Part shown: one piece after another, positions 39,654 to 52,844 of the stretch
Numbering within the stretch: the first letter of the stretch is position 1
Layout of the letters: each line of letters begins with the position of its first letter
NCBI GenBank assembly: GCA_023053685.1
Contig: JALIGW010000005.1
Location: 21,905,001-21,969,000, forward strand
DNA length: 64,000 bases
Direction: 5' to 3'
Source: Diadophis punctatus similis
Lineage: Eukaryota; Chordata; Lepidosauria; Squamata; Dipsadidae
Program-made: the position numbers and the translations under genes
Notes under the pieces: model-generated
Told to the model about the DNA's origin: nothing
Databases searched by the model: none
The model's input: the letters and a program-made list of their open reading frames with translations, nothing else

Positions 39654-41637
39654 TCATTTCATTTCATTTCATTTCATTTCATTTCATTTCATTTCATTTC
39701 ATTTCATTTCATTTCATTTAATTTAATTTCATTTCATTTCATTCTATTTTATTTTATTATTTTATTTTATTTCATTTCATTTCATTTCATTTCAATTTAT
39801 TTTATTTTATTATTTTACTTTATTTTATTTTATTATTTTATTTTATTTTATTTTACTTTATTTCAATTTAATTTAATTTAATTTTTAAAAAATTTGATTT
39901 AATTTAATTTAATTTAATTTAATTTAATTTAATTTAATTTAATTTAATTTCATTTAATTTCATTTAATTTCATTTAATTTCATTTTATTCTATTCTATTT
40001 TATTATTTTATTTTATTTTATTTTATTTTATTTTATTTTATTTTATTATTTTATTATATTATTTTAGTTTAGTTTAGTTTAGTTTATTATTATTTTATTT
40101 TATTTTAATTTATTTTATTTCATTTCATTTCATTTCATTTCATTTCATTTTATTTTATTTTATTTTATTTTATTTCATTTTATTTCAATTCATTTCATTT
40201 CACTTTATTTTATTTTATTTTATTTCATTTCATTTCATTTCAATTCAATTTATTTTATTTTATTATTTTATTTTATTTTATTTTATTTTATTTTATTATT
40301 TCATTTTATTCTATTTTATTTTATTATTTTATTTTATTTTATTTTATTTTATTTTATTTTATTTTATTTTATTTCAATTTCAATTTAATTCAATTCATTT
40401 CATTTCATTTCATTTTATTTCAATTTTATTTCATTTTTTTATTTATTTTAAATTTTATTTTATTTTATTTTATTATTTTATTATATTTTATTTAATTTTA
40501 TTTCAATTTAATTTAATTTAATTTTTAAAAAAATTAATTTAATTTAATTTAATTCATTTTAATTTAATTTAATTTTTAAAAAATTTAATTTAATTTAATT
40601 TAATTTAATTTAATTTAATTTAATTTCATTTCATTTCATTTCATTTCATTTCATTTCATTATTTCATTTCATTTCATTTATTTTATTTTATTCTATTTCA
40701 ATTTAATTCAATTTTATTTTATTTTATTTTATTTTATTTTATTATTTTATTTTATTTTATTTCATTTCATTTCATTTCATTTCATTATTTTATTTTATTT
40801 TATTTTATTTTATTTTATTTTATTTCAATTAAATTTAATTAAATTTAATTCAATTTTATTTTATTTTATTTTATTTTATTATTTTATTTTATTTTATTTC
40901 ATTTCATTTCATTTCATTTCATTTCATTTCATTTCATTTTATTTTATTTTATTTTATTTCAATTTTATTTCATTTTATTTATTTATTTTAAATTTTATTT
41001 TATTTTATTTTTATTTTATTATATTTTATTTTACTTTATTTCAATTTAATTTAATTTAATTTTTAAAAAATTTAATTTAATTTAATTTAATTTAATTTAA
41101 TTTAATTTAATTTAATTTAATTTAATTTAATTTCATTTCATTTCATTTCATTTCATTTCATTTCATTTCATTTTATTCTATTCTATTTTATTATTTTATT
41201 TTATTTTATTTCAGTTCATTTCATTTCATTTCAATTCAATTTATTTTATTTTATTATTTTATTTTATTTTATTTTATTTTATTATTTTATTATATTATTT
41301 TAGTTTAGTTTATTTTAGTTTATTATTATTTTATTTTATTTTAATTTATTTTATTTCATTTTATTTCATTTTATTTCATTTCATTTCATTTATTTTATTT
41401 TATTTCATTTCATTTCATTTTATTTCAATTAAATTTAATTCAATTTAATTCTATTTTATTTTATTTTATTTTATTTCAATTTCAATTTAATTCAATTTAT
41501 TTTATTTTATTTCATTTCATTTTATTTCAATTAAATTTAATTCAATTTAATTCTATTTTATTTCATTTTATTTTATTTTATTTCAATTTCAATTTAATTC
41601 AATTCATTTCATTTCATTTCATTTCATTTCATTTCAT

Positions 41638-42373
41638 TATTTTATTTTATTTCAATTTTATTTTATTTTATTATTTTATTATATTTTATTTTACTTTATT
41701 TCAATTTAATTTAATTTAATTTAAAAAAAATTTATTTCAATTTAATTTAATTTAATTTAATTTAATTTAATTTAATTTAATTTCATTTAATTTCATTTAA
41801 TTTCATTTCATTTAATTTCATTCTATTTTATTTTATTATTTTATTTTATTTCATTTCATTTCAATTTATTTTATTTTATTATTTTACTTTATTTTATTTT
41901 ATTATTTTATTTTATTTTATTTTACTTTATTTCAATTTAATTTAATTTAATTTTTAAAAAATTTAATTTAATTTAATTTAATTTAATTTAATTTAATTTT
42001 ATTTTATTTCATTTCATTTATTTAATTTAATTTAATTTAATTTAATTTAATTTAATTTAATTTAATTTAATTTAATTTAATTTAATTTAATTTAATTCTA
42101 TTCTATTTTATTATTTTATTTCATTTCATTTCATTTCATTTCAATTCAATTCAATTTATTTTATTTTATTATTTTATTTTATTTTATTTTATTTTATTTT
42201 ATTTTATTTTATTATTTTATTATATTATTTTAGTTTAGTTTAGTTTATTATTATTTAATTTTATTTTAATTTAATTCAATTCATTTCATTTCATTTCATT
42301 TCATTATTTTATTTTATTTCAATTTTATTCAATTTTATTTTTATTTTATTATATTTTATTTTACTTTATTTCA
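41638..42373 (+). repeat. Transition module with A8T3 dyad
   Basis: It holds the rightmost A-before-T dyad (near 41724), a T5A6 dyad (near 41953), long ATTTA tracts and a three-unit TTTAG cluster near 42236. The final TTTACTTTATTTCAA lead passes directly into ATTCA with no dyad. Elsewhere a dyad stands between them, so it has been lost here. Confidence 0.7.
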
Positions 42374-42428
42374 ATTCAATTCAATTCAATTCAATTCAAT
42401 TCAATTCAATTCAATTCAATTCAATTCA
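42374..42428 (+). repeat. ATTCA tract, 11 units, lacking its dyad
   Basis: A perfect run directly after TTTACTTTATTTC, without the TTTAA units and T5A6 dyad that precede almost all other ATTCA tracts. Confidence 0.9.
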
Positions 42429-44200
42429 ATTTCATTTCATTTCATTTCATTTCATTTTATTCTATTTTATTTTATTATTTTATTTTATTTCATTTCATTT
42501 CAATTCAATTTATTTTATTATTTTATTTTATTTTATTTCAATTTAATTCAATTTTATTTTATTTTATTTTATTTTATTATTTTATTTTATTTCATTTCAT
42601 TTCATTTCATTTCATTTCATTTCATTTTATTTTATTTTATTTCAATTTTATTTCATTTTATTTATTTATTTTAAATTTTATTTTATTTTATTTTTATTTT
42701 ATTATATTTTATTTTACATTATTTCAATTTAATTTAATTTAATTTTTAAAAAAATTAATTTAATTTAATTTAATTTAATTTAATTTCATTTCATTTCATT
42801 TCATTTCATTTCATTTTATTCTATTCTATTCTATTATTTTATTTTATTTTATTTTATTTTATTTCATTTCATTTCATTTCAATTCAATTTATTTTATTTT
42901 ATTATTTTATTTTATTTTATTTTATTTTGTTTTATTTTATTATTTTATTTTATTATTTTAGTTTAGTTTATTTTAGTTTATTATTATTTAATTTAATTTT
43001 AATTTATTTTATTTCATTTCATTTTATTTTATTTCATTTCATTTTATTTCATTTTATTTCATTTTATTTCAATTTAATTCAGTTTAATTCAGTTTAATTC
43101 AGTTTAATTTAATTTAATTTTATTTTATTTTATTTCAATTTAATTTAATTTAATTTAATTCATTTCATTTCATTTCATTTCATTTCATTTCATTTTAATT
43201 TAATTTATTTCATTTTTTTATTTATTTTAAATTTTATTTTATTTTATTTTATTATTTTATTTTATTTTATTTTACTTTATTTCAATTTAATTTAATTTAA
43301 TATTTAAAAAAATTAATTTAATTTAATTTAATTCAATTCAATTCAATTCAATTCAATTCAATTCAATTCAATTCAATTCAATTCAATTCAATTCAATTCA
43401 TTTCATTTCATTTCATTTCATTTCATTTTATTCTATTTTATTTTATTATTTTATTTTATTTCATTTCATTTCAATTCAATTTATTTTATTATTTTATTTT
43501 ATTTTATTTCAATTTAATTCAATTTTATTTTATTTTATTTTATTTTATTATTTTATTTCATTTCATTTCATTTCATTTCATTTCATTTCATTTCATTTTA
43601 TTTTATTTCAATTTTATTTCATTTTATTTATTTATTTTAAATTTTATTTTATTTTATTTTTATTTTATTATATTTTATTTTACATTATTTCAATTTAATT
43701 TAATTTAATTTTTAAAAAAATTAATTTAATTTAATTTAATTTAATTTAATTTCATTTCATTTCATTTCATTTCATTTCATTCTATTCTATTCTATTCTAT
43801 TATTTAATTTTATTTTATTTTATTTCATTTCATTTCATTTCAATTCAATTTATTTTATTTTATTATTTTATTTTATTTTATTTTATTTTATTTTATTTTA
43901 TTATTTTATTTTATTATTTTAGTTTAGTTTATTTTAGTTTATTATTATTTTATTTTATTTTATTTTATTTCATTTTATTTCATTTTATTTCAATTTAATT
44001 CAGTTTAATTCAGTTTAATTCAGTTTAATTTAATTTAATTTTATTTTATTTTATTTCAATTTAATTTAATTTAATTTAATTCATTTCATTTCATTTCATT
44101 TCATTTCATTTTAATTTAATTTATTTCATTTTATTTATTTAGTTTAAATTTTATTTTATTTTATTTTATTTTATTATTTTATTATATTTTATTTTACTTT
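42429..44200 (+). repeat. Tandem pair of 0.92-0.97 kb modules
   Basis: ATTCT (C 42462/43433, offset 971), the TTTACATTATTTC variant (near 42715/43680), A7 dyads (42748/43714, offset 966) and CAGTTT triads (about 43080/44001, offset 921) repeat in order. ATTCA x14 (43331-43400) is present between them. The TTTACATTA variant links this pair to about 20605. Confidence 0.8.
43331..43400 (+). repeat. ATTCA tract, 14 units
   Basis: It follows an AATATTT dyad (near 43301) and passes into ATTTC without an ATTCC step. Confidence 0.92.
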
Positions 44201-45476
44201 ATGTCAATTTAATTTAATTTAATTTTTAAAAAATTTAATTTAAATTAATTTAATTTAATTTAATTTCATTTCATTTCATTTCATTTCATTTCATTTCATT
44301 TCATTTTATTCTATTCAATTTTATTATTTTATTTTATTTTATTTCATTTCATTTCATTTCATTATTTCATTTCAATTTATTTTATTTTATTATTTTATTT
44401 TATTTTATTTTATTTTATTTTATTTTATTATTTTATTATTTTAGTTTAGTTTAGTTTATTTTAGTTTATTATTATTTTATTTTATTTTATTTTATTTTAT
44501 TTCATTTTATTTCATTTTATTTCATTTTATTTTATTTCATTTCACTTTATTTTATTTTATTTCAATTTATTTCAATTTAATTCAATTTTATTTCATTTTG
44601 TTTTATTTTATTATTTCATTTCATTTCATTTCATTTCATTTCATTTCATTTCATTTCATTTCATTTTATTTTATTTTATTTTATTTTATTTTATTTTATT
44701 TTATTATTTTATATTTTATTTTATTTTATTTCAATTAAATTTAATTCAATTTAATTCAATTTTATTTTATTTTATTTTATTTCAATTTCAATTTAATTCA
44801 ATTCATTTCATTTTATTTTATTTTATTTTATTTTATTTCAATTTTATTTCATTTTATTTATTTAGTTTAAATTTTATTTTATTTTATTTTATTTTATTTT
44901 ATTATTTTATTATATTTTATTTTACTTTATTTCAATTTAATTTAATTTAATTTTTAAAAAATTTAATTTAATTCAATTCAATTCAATTCAATTCAATTCA
45001 ATTCAATTTCATTTCATTTCATTTCATTTCATTTCATTTTATTTCATTTCATTTCATTTCATTTCATTTTATTCTATTTTATTTTATTATTTTATTTAAT
45101 TTCATTTCATTTCAATTCAATTTATTTTATTATTTTATTATTTTATTTTATTTTATTTTATTATTTTATTTTATTTTATTTTATTATATTATTTTATTTT
45201 ATTTTATTTTATTATTTTATTTTATTTTATTTTATTTTATTATTTTATTATATTATTTTAGTTTATTATTATTTTATTTTATTTTATTTCATTTCATTTC
45301 ATTTCATTTTATTTCAATTTAATTCAGTTTAATTCAGTTTAATTCAGTTTAATTTTATTTTATTTTATTTTATTTTATTTCAATTTAATTTAATTTAATT
45401 TAATTCATTTCATTTCATTTCATTTCATTTCATTTCATTTCAATTTAATTTAATTTATTTCATTTTATTTCATTTC

Positions 45477-45492
45477 ATTTCATTTCACGTTA
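45477..45492 (+). repeat. CACG site, R-family copy
   Basis: TTTCACGTTATTTTA, with G at 45489, one of the few CpG contexts in the window. I find about 19 copies. Their G positions are 1398, 2946, 9299, 10781, 24594, 31337, 34809, 45489, 45991, 50388, 50874, 52538, 53654, 54152, 55289, 59075, 59558, 60640 and 62952. It usually lies about 110-180 bp after a CAGTTT triad and just before a TTTAG cluster. Confidence 0.88.
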
Positions 45493-45833
45493 TTTTATTT
45501 TATTTTATTTTATTATTTTATTATATTATTTTAGTTTAGTTTATTTTAGTTTATTATTATTTTATTTTATTTTATTTTAATTTATTTTATTTTATTTCAT
45601 TTCATTTCATTTCATTTCATTTCATTTCATTTCATTTCATTTCATTTCATTATTTTATTTTATTTTATTTTATTTCATTTTATTTCAATTAAATTTAATT
45701 CAATTTAATTCTATTTTATTTTATTTTATTTTATTATTTTATTTTATTATATTTTATTATTTTATTATATTATTTTAGTTTATTATTATTTTATTTTATT
45801 TTATTTCGTTTCATTTCATTTTATTTCAATTTA

Positions 45834-45863
45834 ATTCAGTTTAATTCAGTTTAATTCAGTTTA
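45834..45863 (+). repeat. CAGTTT triad
   Basis: Three 10-bp AATTCAGTTT units in tandem, a decamer rather than a pentamer periodicity. Further copies lie near 2790, 43080, 44001, 45320, 50230, 52377, 53503, 55134, 58919, 60499 (two units) and 62796. In the A family the middle spacer carries a T-to-C-type change (TTTACTTCAG), seen at 1281, 9132, 10664, 24427, 27495, 31175, 34632 and 39115. Confidence 0.85.
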
Positions 45864-48800
45864 ATTTTATTTTATTTTATTTTATTTTATTTCAATTTAA
45901 TTTAATTTAATTTATTTCATTTCATTTCATTTCATTTCATTTCATTTTAATTTAATTTATTTCATTTTATTTCATTTCATTTCATTTCACGTTATTTTAT
46001 TTTATTTTATTTTATTATTTTATTATATTATTTTAGTTTAGTTTATTTTAGTTTATTATTATTTTATTTTATTTTAATTTATTTTATTTTATTTCATTTC
46101 ATTTCATTTCATTTCATTTCATTTCATTTCATTTTATTTTATTTTATTTTATTTCATTTTATTTCAATTAAATTTAATTCAATTCAATTCAATTTTATTT
46201 TATTTTATTTCAATTTCAATTTAATTCAATTCATTTCATTTCATTTCATTTCATTTCATTTCATTTTATTTCAATTTTATTTCATTTTATTTATTTATTT
46301 TAAATTTTATTTTATTTTATTATTTTATTATATTTTATTTTACTTTATTTCAATTTAATTTAATTTAATTTAATTCAATTTAATTTAATTTAATTTAATT
46401 TAATTTAATTTATTTTAATTTAATTTAATTTTAATTTAATTTAATTTCATTTCATTTCATTTCATTTCATTTCATTTCATTTCATTTCATTCTATTTTAT
46501 TTTATTTTATTATTTTATTTTATTTCATTTCATTTCATTTCATTTCATTTCAATTTATTTCAATTTTATTTCATTTTATTTATTTATTTTAAATTTTATT
46601 TTATTTTATTATTTTATTATATTTTATTTTACTTTATTTCAATTTAATTTAATTTAATTTAATTTAATTCAATTTAATTTAATTTAATTTAATTTAATTT
46701 AATTTAATTTAATTTATTTTAATTTAATTTAATTTCATTTCATTTAATTTAATTTCATTTCATTTCATTTCATTTCATTTCATTTCATTTCATTTCAATT
46801 TATTTTATTATTTTATTTTATTTTATTTTATTATTTTATTATATTTTATTTTACTTTATTTCAATTTAATTTAATTTAATTTTTAAAAAATTTAATTTAA
46901 TTTAATTTCATTTCATTTCATTTCATTTCATTATTTCATTTCATTTCATTTATTTTATTTTATTCTATTTTATTTTATTATTTTATTTTATTTTATTTTA
47001 CTTTATTTCAATTTAATTTAATTTAATTTTTAAAAAATTTAATTTAATTTAATTTAATTTAATTTAATTTAATTTAATTTAATTTAATTTCATTTCATTT
47101 CATTTCATTTCATTTCATTTCATTTCATTTCATTTCATTTCATTATTTCATTTCATTTCATTTATTTTATTTTATTCTATTTTATTTTATTATTTTATTT
47201 TATTTTATTTCATTTCATTTCATTTCAATTCAATTTATTTTATTTTATTTTATTTCAATTTAATTCAATTTTATTTTATTTTATTTTATTTTATTATTTT
47301 ATTTTATTTTATTTCATTTCATTTCATTTCATTTCATTTCATTTCATTTTATTTTATTTTATTTTATTTCAATTAAATTTAAATAAAATTTAATTCAATT
47401 TTATTTTATTTTATTTTATTTTATTTCAATTTCAATTTAATTCATTTCATTTCATTTCATTTCATTTCATTTCATTTTATTTCAATTTTATTTCATTTTA
47501 TTTATTTATTTTAAATTTTATTTTATTTTATTTTTATTTTATTATATTTTATTTTACTTTATTTCAATTTAATTTAATTTAATTCTTAAAAAATTTAATT
47601 TAATTTAATTTAATTTAATTTAATTTAATTTAATTTAATTTAATTTAATTTAATTTCATTTCATTTCATTTCATTTCATTTCATTTCATTTCATTTCATT
47701 TCATTCTATTTTATTTTATTATTTTATTTTATTTTATTTCATTTCATTTCATTTCATTTCATTTCAATTTATTTTATTTTATTATTTTATTTTATTTTAT
47801 TTTATTATTTTATTATATTTTATTTTACTTTATTTCAATTTAATTTAATTTAATTTTTAAAAAATTTAATTTAATTTCATTTCATTTCATTTCATTTCAT
47901 TTATTTTATTTTATTCTATTTTATTTTATTATTTTATTTTTTTTTATTTTACTTTATTTCAATTTAATTTAATTTAATTTTTAAAAAATTTAATTTAATT
48001 TAATTTAATTTAATTTAATTTAATTTCATTTCATTTCATTTCATTTCATTTCATTATTTCATTTCATTTCATTTATTTTCTTTTATTCTATTTTATTTTA
48101 TTATTTTATTTTATTTTATTTCATTTCATTTCAATTCAATTTATTTTATTTTATTTTATTTCAATTTAATTCAATTTTATTTTATTTTATTTTATTTTAT
48201 TATTTTATTTTATTTTATTTCATTTCATTTCATTTCATTTCAATTCATTTCATTTCATTTCATTTCATTTCATTTCATTATTTCATTTCATTTCATTTCA
48301 TTCTATTTTATTTTATTATTTTATTTTATTTTATTTCATTTCATTTCATTTCATTTCATTTCAATTTATTTTATTTTATTATTTTATTTTATTTTATTTT
48401 ATTATTTTATTATATTTTATTTTCATTTCATTTCATTTCATTTCAATTCAATTTATTTTATTTTATTATTTTATTTTATTTTATTTTATTTTATTTTATT
48501 ATTTTATTATTTTAGTTTAGTTTAGTTTATTTTAGTTTATTATTATTTTATTTTATTTTAATTTATTTTATTTCATTTTATTTCATTTTATTTCATTTTA
48601 TTTTATTTCATTTCACTTTATTTTATTTTATTTCAATTTATTTCAATTTAATTCAATTTTATTTTATTTTGTTTTATTTTATTATTATTTCATTTCATTT
48701 CATTTCATTTCATTTCATTTCATTTCATTTCATTTTATTTTATTTTATTTTATTTTATTATTTTATATTTTATTTTATTTTATTTTATTATTTTATATTT

Positions 48801-49044
48801 TATTTTATTTTATTTCAATTAAATTTAATTCAATTTAATTCAATTTTATTTTATTTCATTTTATTTCAATTTAAAATTAATTCAATTCATTTCATTTTAT
48901 TTTATTTTATTTTATTTTATTTCAATTTTATTTCATTTTATTTATTTAGTTTAAATTTTATTTTATTTTATTTTATTTTATTATTTTATTATATTTTATT
49001 TTACTTTATTTCAATTTAATTTAATTTAATTTTTAAAAAATTTA

Positions 49045-49134
49045 ATTCAATTCAATTCAATTCAATTCAATTCAATTCAATTCAATTCAATTCAATTCAA
49101 TTCAATTCAATTCAATTCAATTCAATTCAATTCA
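49045..49134 (+). repeat. ATTCA tract, 18 units
   Basis: A perfect tract after a T5A6 dyad, followed by a few ATTTA units and then ATTTC. Confidence 0.93.
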
Positions 49135-49497
49135 ATTTAATTTAATTTAATTTCATTTCATTTCATTTCATTTCATTTCATTTCATTTCATTTTACTTTA
49201 TTTTATTTTATTTTATTTTATTTTATTTTATTATTTTATATTTTATTTTATTTTATTTCAATTAAATTTAATTCAATTTAATTCAATTTTATTTTATTTT
49301 ATTTTATTTCAATTTCAATTTAATTCAATTCATTTCATTTCATTTTATTTTATTTTATTTTATTTTATTTCAATTTTATTTCATTTTATTTATTTAGTTT
49401 AAATTTTATTTTATTTTATTTTATTTTATTATTTTATTATATTTTATTTTACTTTATTTCAATTAAATTTAATTTAATTTTTTAAAAATTTAATTTA

Positions 49498-49587
49498 ATT
49501 CAATTCAATTCAATTCAATTCAATTCAATTCAATTCAATTCAATTCAATTCAATTCAATTCAATTCAATTCAATTCAATTCAATTCA
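49498..49587 (+). repeat. ATTCA tract, 18 units (long member)
   Basis: The long member of a long/short ATTCA pair; the short member starts 428 bp downstream. Confidence 0.92.
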
Positions 49588-49925
49588 ATTTCATTTCATT
49601 TCATTTCATTTCATTTCATTTCATTTCATTTTATTTTATTTTATTTTATTTTATTTTATTTTATTTTATTATTTTATATTTTATTTTATTTTATTTCAAT
49701 TAAATTTAATTCAATTTAATTCAATTTTATATTATTTTATTTTATTTCAATTTCAATTTAATTCAATTCATTTCATTTCATTTCATTTTATTTTATTTTA
49801 TTTCAATTTTATTTCATTTTATTTATTTAGTTTAAATTTTATTTTATTTTATTTTATTTTATTATTTTATTATATTTTATTTTACTTTATTTCAATTAAA
49901 TTTAATTTAATTTTTAAAAAATTTA

Positions 49926-49970
49926 ATTCAATTCAATTCAATTCAATTCAATTCAATTCAATTCAATTCA
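49926..49970 (+). repeat. ATTCA tract, 9 units (short member)
   Basis: It ends in a single ATTCC followed by ATTTC units, an ATTCT unit and ATTTAATTTC. This exit is shared by all short members (53208, 54852, 58634, 60218, 62495). Confidence 0.92.
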
Positions 49971-50740
49971 ATTCCATTTCATTTCATTTCATTTCATTTC
50001 ATTTCATTTTATTCTATTTTATTTTATTATTTTATTTAATTTCATTTCATTTCAATTCAATTTATTTTATTATTTTATTTTATTTTATTTTATTTTATTT
50101 TATTATTTTATTTTATTTTATTTTATTTTATTATTTTATTTTATTATATTTTATTATTTTATTATATTATTTTAGTTTATTATTATTTTATTTTATTTTA
50201 TTTCATTTCATTTCATTTTATTTCAATTTAATTCAGTTTAATTCAGTTTAATTCAGTTTAATTTTATTTTATTTTATTTTATTTTATTTCAATTTAATTT
50301 AATTTAATTTATTTCATTTCATTTCATTTCATTTCATTTCATTTTAATTTAATTTATTTCATTTTATTTCATTTCATTTCATTTCACGTTATTTTATTTT
50401 ATTTTATTTTATTATTTTATTATATTATTTTAGTTTAGTTTATTTTAGTTTATTATTATTTTATTTTATTTTAATTTATTTTATTTTATTTCATTTCATT
50501 TCATTTCATTTCATTTCATTTCATTTCATTTTATTTTATTTTATTTTATTTTATTTTATTTTATTTCATTTTATTTCAATTAAATTTAATTCAATTCAAT
50601 TCAATTTTATTTTATTTTATTTCAATTTCAATTTAATTCAATTCATTTCATTTCATTTCATTTCATTTCATTTCATTTTATTTCAATTTTATTTCATTTT
50701 ATTTATTTATTTTAAATTTTATTTTATTTTATTATTTTAT

Positions 50741-50808
50741 GAAATGAAATGAAATGAAATGAAATGAAATTAAATTAAATTAAATTAAATTAATTTAAAT
50801 TAAATTTT
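50741..50808 (-). repeat. Inverted pentamer segment, copy 1
   Basis: The + strand switches abruptly to GAAAT x6, then TAAAT units, then TAATTTAAATTAAATTT, and back to normal orientation at TTTTTCATTTTTC. Reverse-complemented it reads like the ATTTA-to-ATTTC transitions found nearby. Each copy lies 349-359 bp after a CACG site (here G 50388). It contains the only dense ATG series on the + strand, each ATG followed closely by a stop. Confidence 0.93.
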
Positions 50809-52764
50809 TCATTTTTCATTTCATTTCATTTTAATTTAATTTATTTCATTTTATTTCATTTCATTTCATTTCACGTTATTTTATTTTATTTTATTTTATT
50901 ATTTTATTATATTATTTTAGTTTAGTTTAGTTTATTATTATTTAATTTTATTTTAATTTAATTCAATTCATTTCATTTCATTTCATTATTTTATTTTATT
51001 TCAATTTTATTCAATTTTATTTTTATTTTATTATATTTTATTTTACTTTATTTCAATTTAATTCAATTTTATTTTATTTTATTTTATTTCAATTTCAATT
51101 TAATTCAATTCATTTCATTTCATTTCATTTCATTTCATTTTATTTCAATTTTATTTCATTTTATTTATTTATTTTAAATTTTATTTTATTTTATTATTTT
51201 ATTATATTTTATTTTACTTTATTTCAATTTAATTTAATTTAATTTAATTTAATTCAATTTAATTTAATTTATTTTAATTTAATTTAATTTAATTTAATTT
51301 AATTTAATTTAATTTAATTTAATTTCATTTCATTTCATTTCATTTCATTTCATTTCATTTCATTTCATTTCATTTCATTATTTCATTTCATTTCATTTCA
51401 TTCTATTTTATTTTATTATTTTATTTTATTTTATTTCATTTCATTTCATTTCATTTCATTTCAATTTATTTTATTTTATTATTTTATTTTATTTTATTTT
51501 ATTTTATTTTATTTTATTTTATTATATTTTATTTTACTTTATTTCAATTTAATTTAATTTAATTTTTAAAAAATTTAATTTAATTTCATTTCATTTCATT
51601 TCATTTCATTTCATTATTTCATTTCATTTCATTTATTTTATTTTATTCTATTTTATTTTATTATTTTATTTTTTTTATTTTACTTTATTTCAATTTAATT
51701 TAATTTAATTTTTTAAAAAATTAATTTAATTTAATTTAATTTAATTTCATTTCATTTCATTTCATTTCATTTCATTTCATTATTTCATTTCATTTCATTT
51801 ATTTTCTTTTATTCTATTTTATTTTATTATTTTATTTTATTTTATTTCATTTCATTTCATTTCAATTCAATTTATTTTATTTTATTTTATTTCAATTTAA
51901 TTCAATTTTATTTTATTTTATTTTATTTTATTATTTTATTTTATTTTATTTCATTTCATTTCATTTCATTTCAATTCAATTTATTTTATTTTATTATTTT
52001 ATTTTATTTTATTTTATTTTATTTTATTATTTTATTATTTTAGTTTAGTTTAGTTTATTTTAGTTTATTATTATTTTATTTTATTTTAATTTATTTTATT
52101 TCATTTTATTTCATTTTATTTCATTTTATTTTATTTCATTTCACTTTATTTTATTTTATTTCAATTTATTTCAATTTAATTCAATTTTATTTTATTTTGT
52201 TTTATTTTATTATTTTATTTTATTTTATTTTATTATTTTATTTTATTTTATTTTATTATTTTATTTTATTTTATTTTATTTTATTTTATTTTATTATTTT
52301 ATTATATTATTTTAGTTTATTATTATTTTATTTTATTTTATTTTATTTCATTTCATTTCATTTTATTTCAATTTAATTCAGTTTAATTCAGTTTAATTCA
52401 GTTTAATTTTATTTTATTTTATTCTATTTTATTTCAATTTAATTTAATTTAATTTAATTCATTTCATTTCATTTCATTTCATTTCATTTCATTTTAATTT
52501 AATTTATTTCATTTTATTTCATTTCATTTCATTTCACGTTATTTTATTTTATTTTATTTTATTATTTTATTATATTATTTTAGTTTAGTTTAGTTTATTA
52601 TTATTTAATTTTATTTTAATTTAATTCAATTCATTTCATTTCATTTCATTTCATTATTTTATTTTATTTCAATTTTATTCAATTTTATTTTTATTTTATT
52701 ATATTTTATTTTACTTTATTTCAATTTAATTTAATTTAATTTTTAAAAAATTTAATTTAATTTA

Positions 52765-52844
52765 ATTCAATTCAATTCAATTCAATTCAATTCAATTCAA
52801 TTCAATTCAATTCAATTCAATTCAATTCAATTCAATTCAATTCA
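52765..52844 (+). repeat. ATTCA tract, 16 units (long member)
   Basis: A perfect tract; the short partner starts 443 bp downstream. Confidence 0.92.

Larger units (their letters stand above)
34093..41637 (+). repeat. Large segmental duplication, copy 2 (about 7.5 kb)
   Basis: It is collinear with 23888-30115. It differs by an extra 1.09-kb tandem copy (about 35.74-37.93 kb), about 280 bp of added sequence near 38.57-38.86 kb, and loss of about 108 bp near 40.37 kb. Shared private markers (CATA in place of CACG near 39270, TTGATT with G 39896, TTTAATTCAA before the A7 dyad at 39515, CAGTTC with G 41214) show common descent. Confidence 0.87.
44201..49497 (+). repeat. R-family block, first part
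   Basis: It contains ATTCA x7 (44971-45005), CAGTTT triads (near 45320 and 45840), TTTCG (G 45808), two CACG sites (G 45489 and 45991), ATTTA-rich modules at 46.3-46.8 kb, and an A-front-like pair of dyads (46887, 47031) with its downstream. The single TTTTGTTTTATT (G 48671) and TAAAATTAAT (48872) follow. The only extended open frame, 48669-49019, starts at TTG and is a repeat artefact. ATTCA x18 (49045-49134) ends the block. The 45991-49134 part is homologous to 55289-58260 with offsets near 9.0-9.3 kb. Confidence 0.75.
49498..52764 (+). repeat. R-family higher-order unit 1 (about 3.27 kb)
   Basis: It begins with ATTCA x18 (49498-49587) and then ATTCA x9 (49926-49970), ending in one ATTCC. 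It continues through a CAGTTT triad (50230), CACG (G 50388), the inverted GAAAT segment (50741), CACG (G 50874), ATTTA/ATTTC modules with dyads at 51563 and 51714, TTTTGTTTTATT (G 52199), a second CAGTTT triad (52377) and CACG (G 52538). Confidence 0.8.

Noticed and set aside
48669..49019. A 116-residue open frame, the longest in the window
   Set aside because: It runs through TTTCA, TTTTA and TTCAA tracts that lack stops by composition. It starts at TTG and stops where TTTAA units enter the frame. The homologous region near 57840 does not keep a comparable frame.
50741..50808. ATG-rich GAAAT segment as a possible start region
   Set aside because: Each ATG is followed within two or three codons by TGA or TAA in the same frame, and the segment is an inverted repeat tract.
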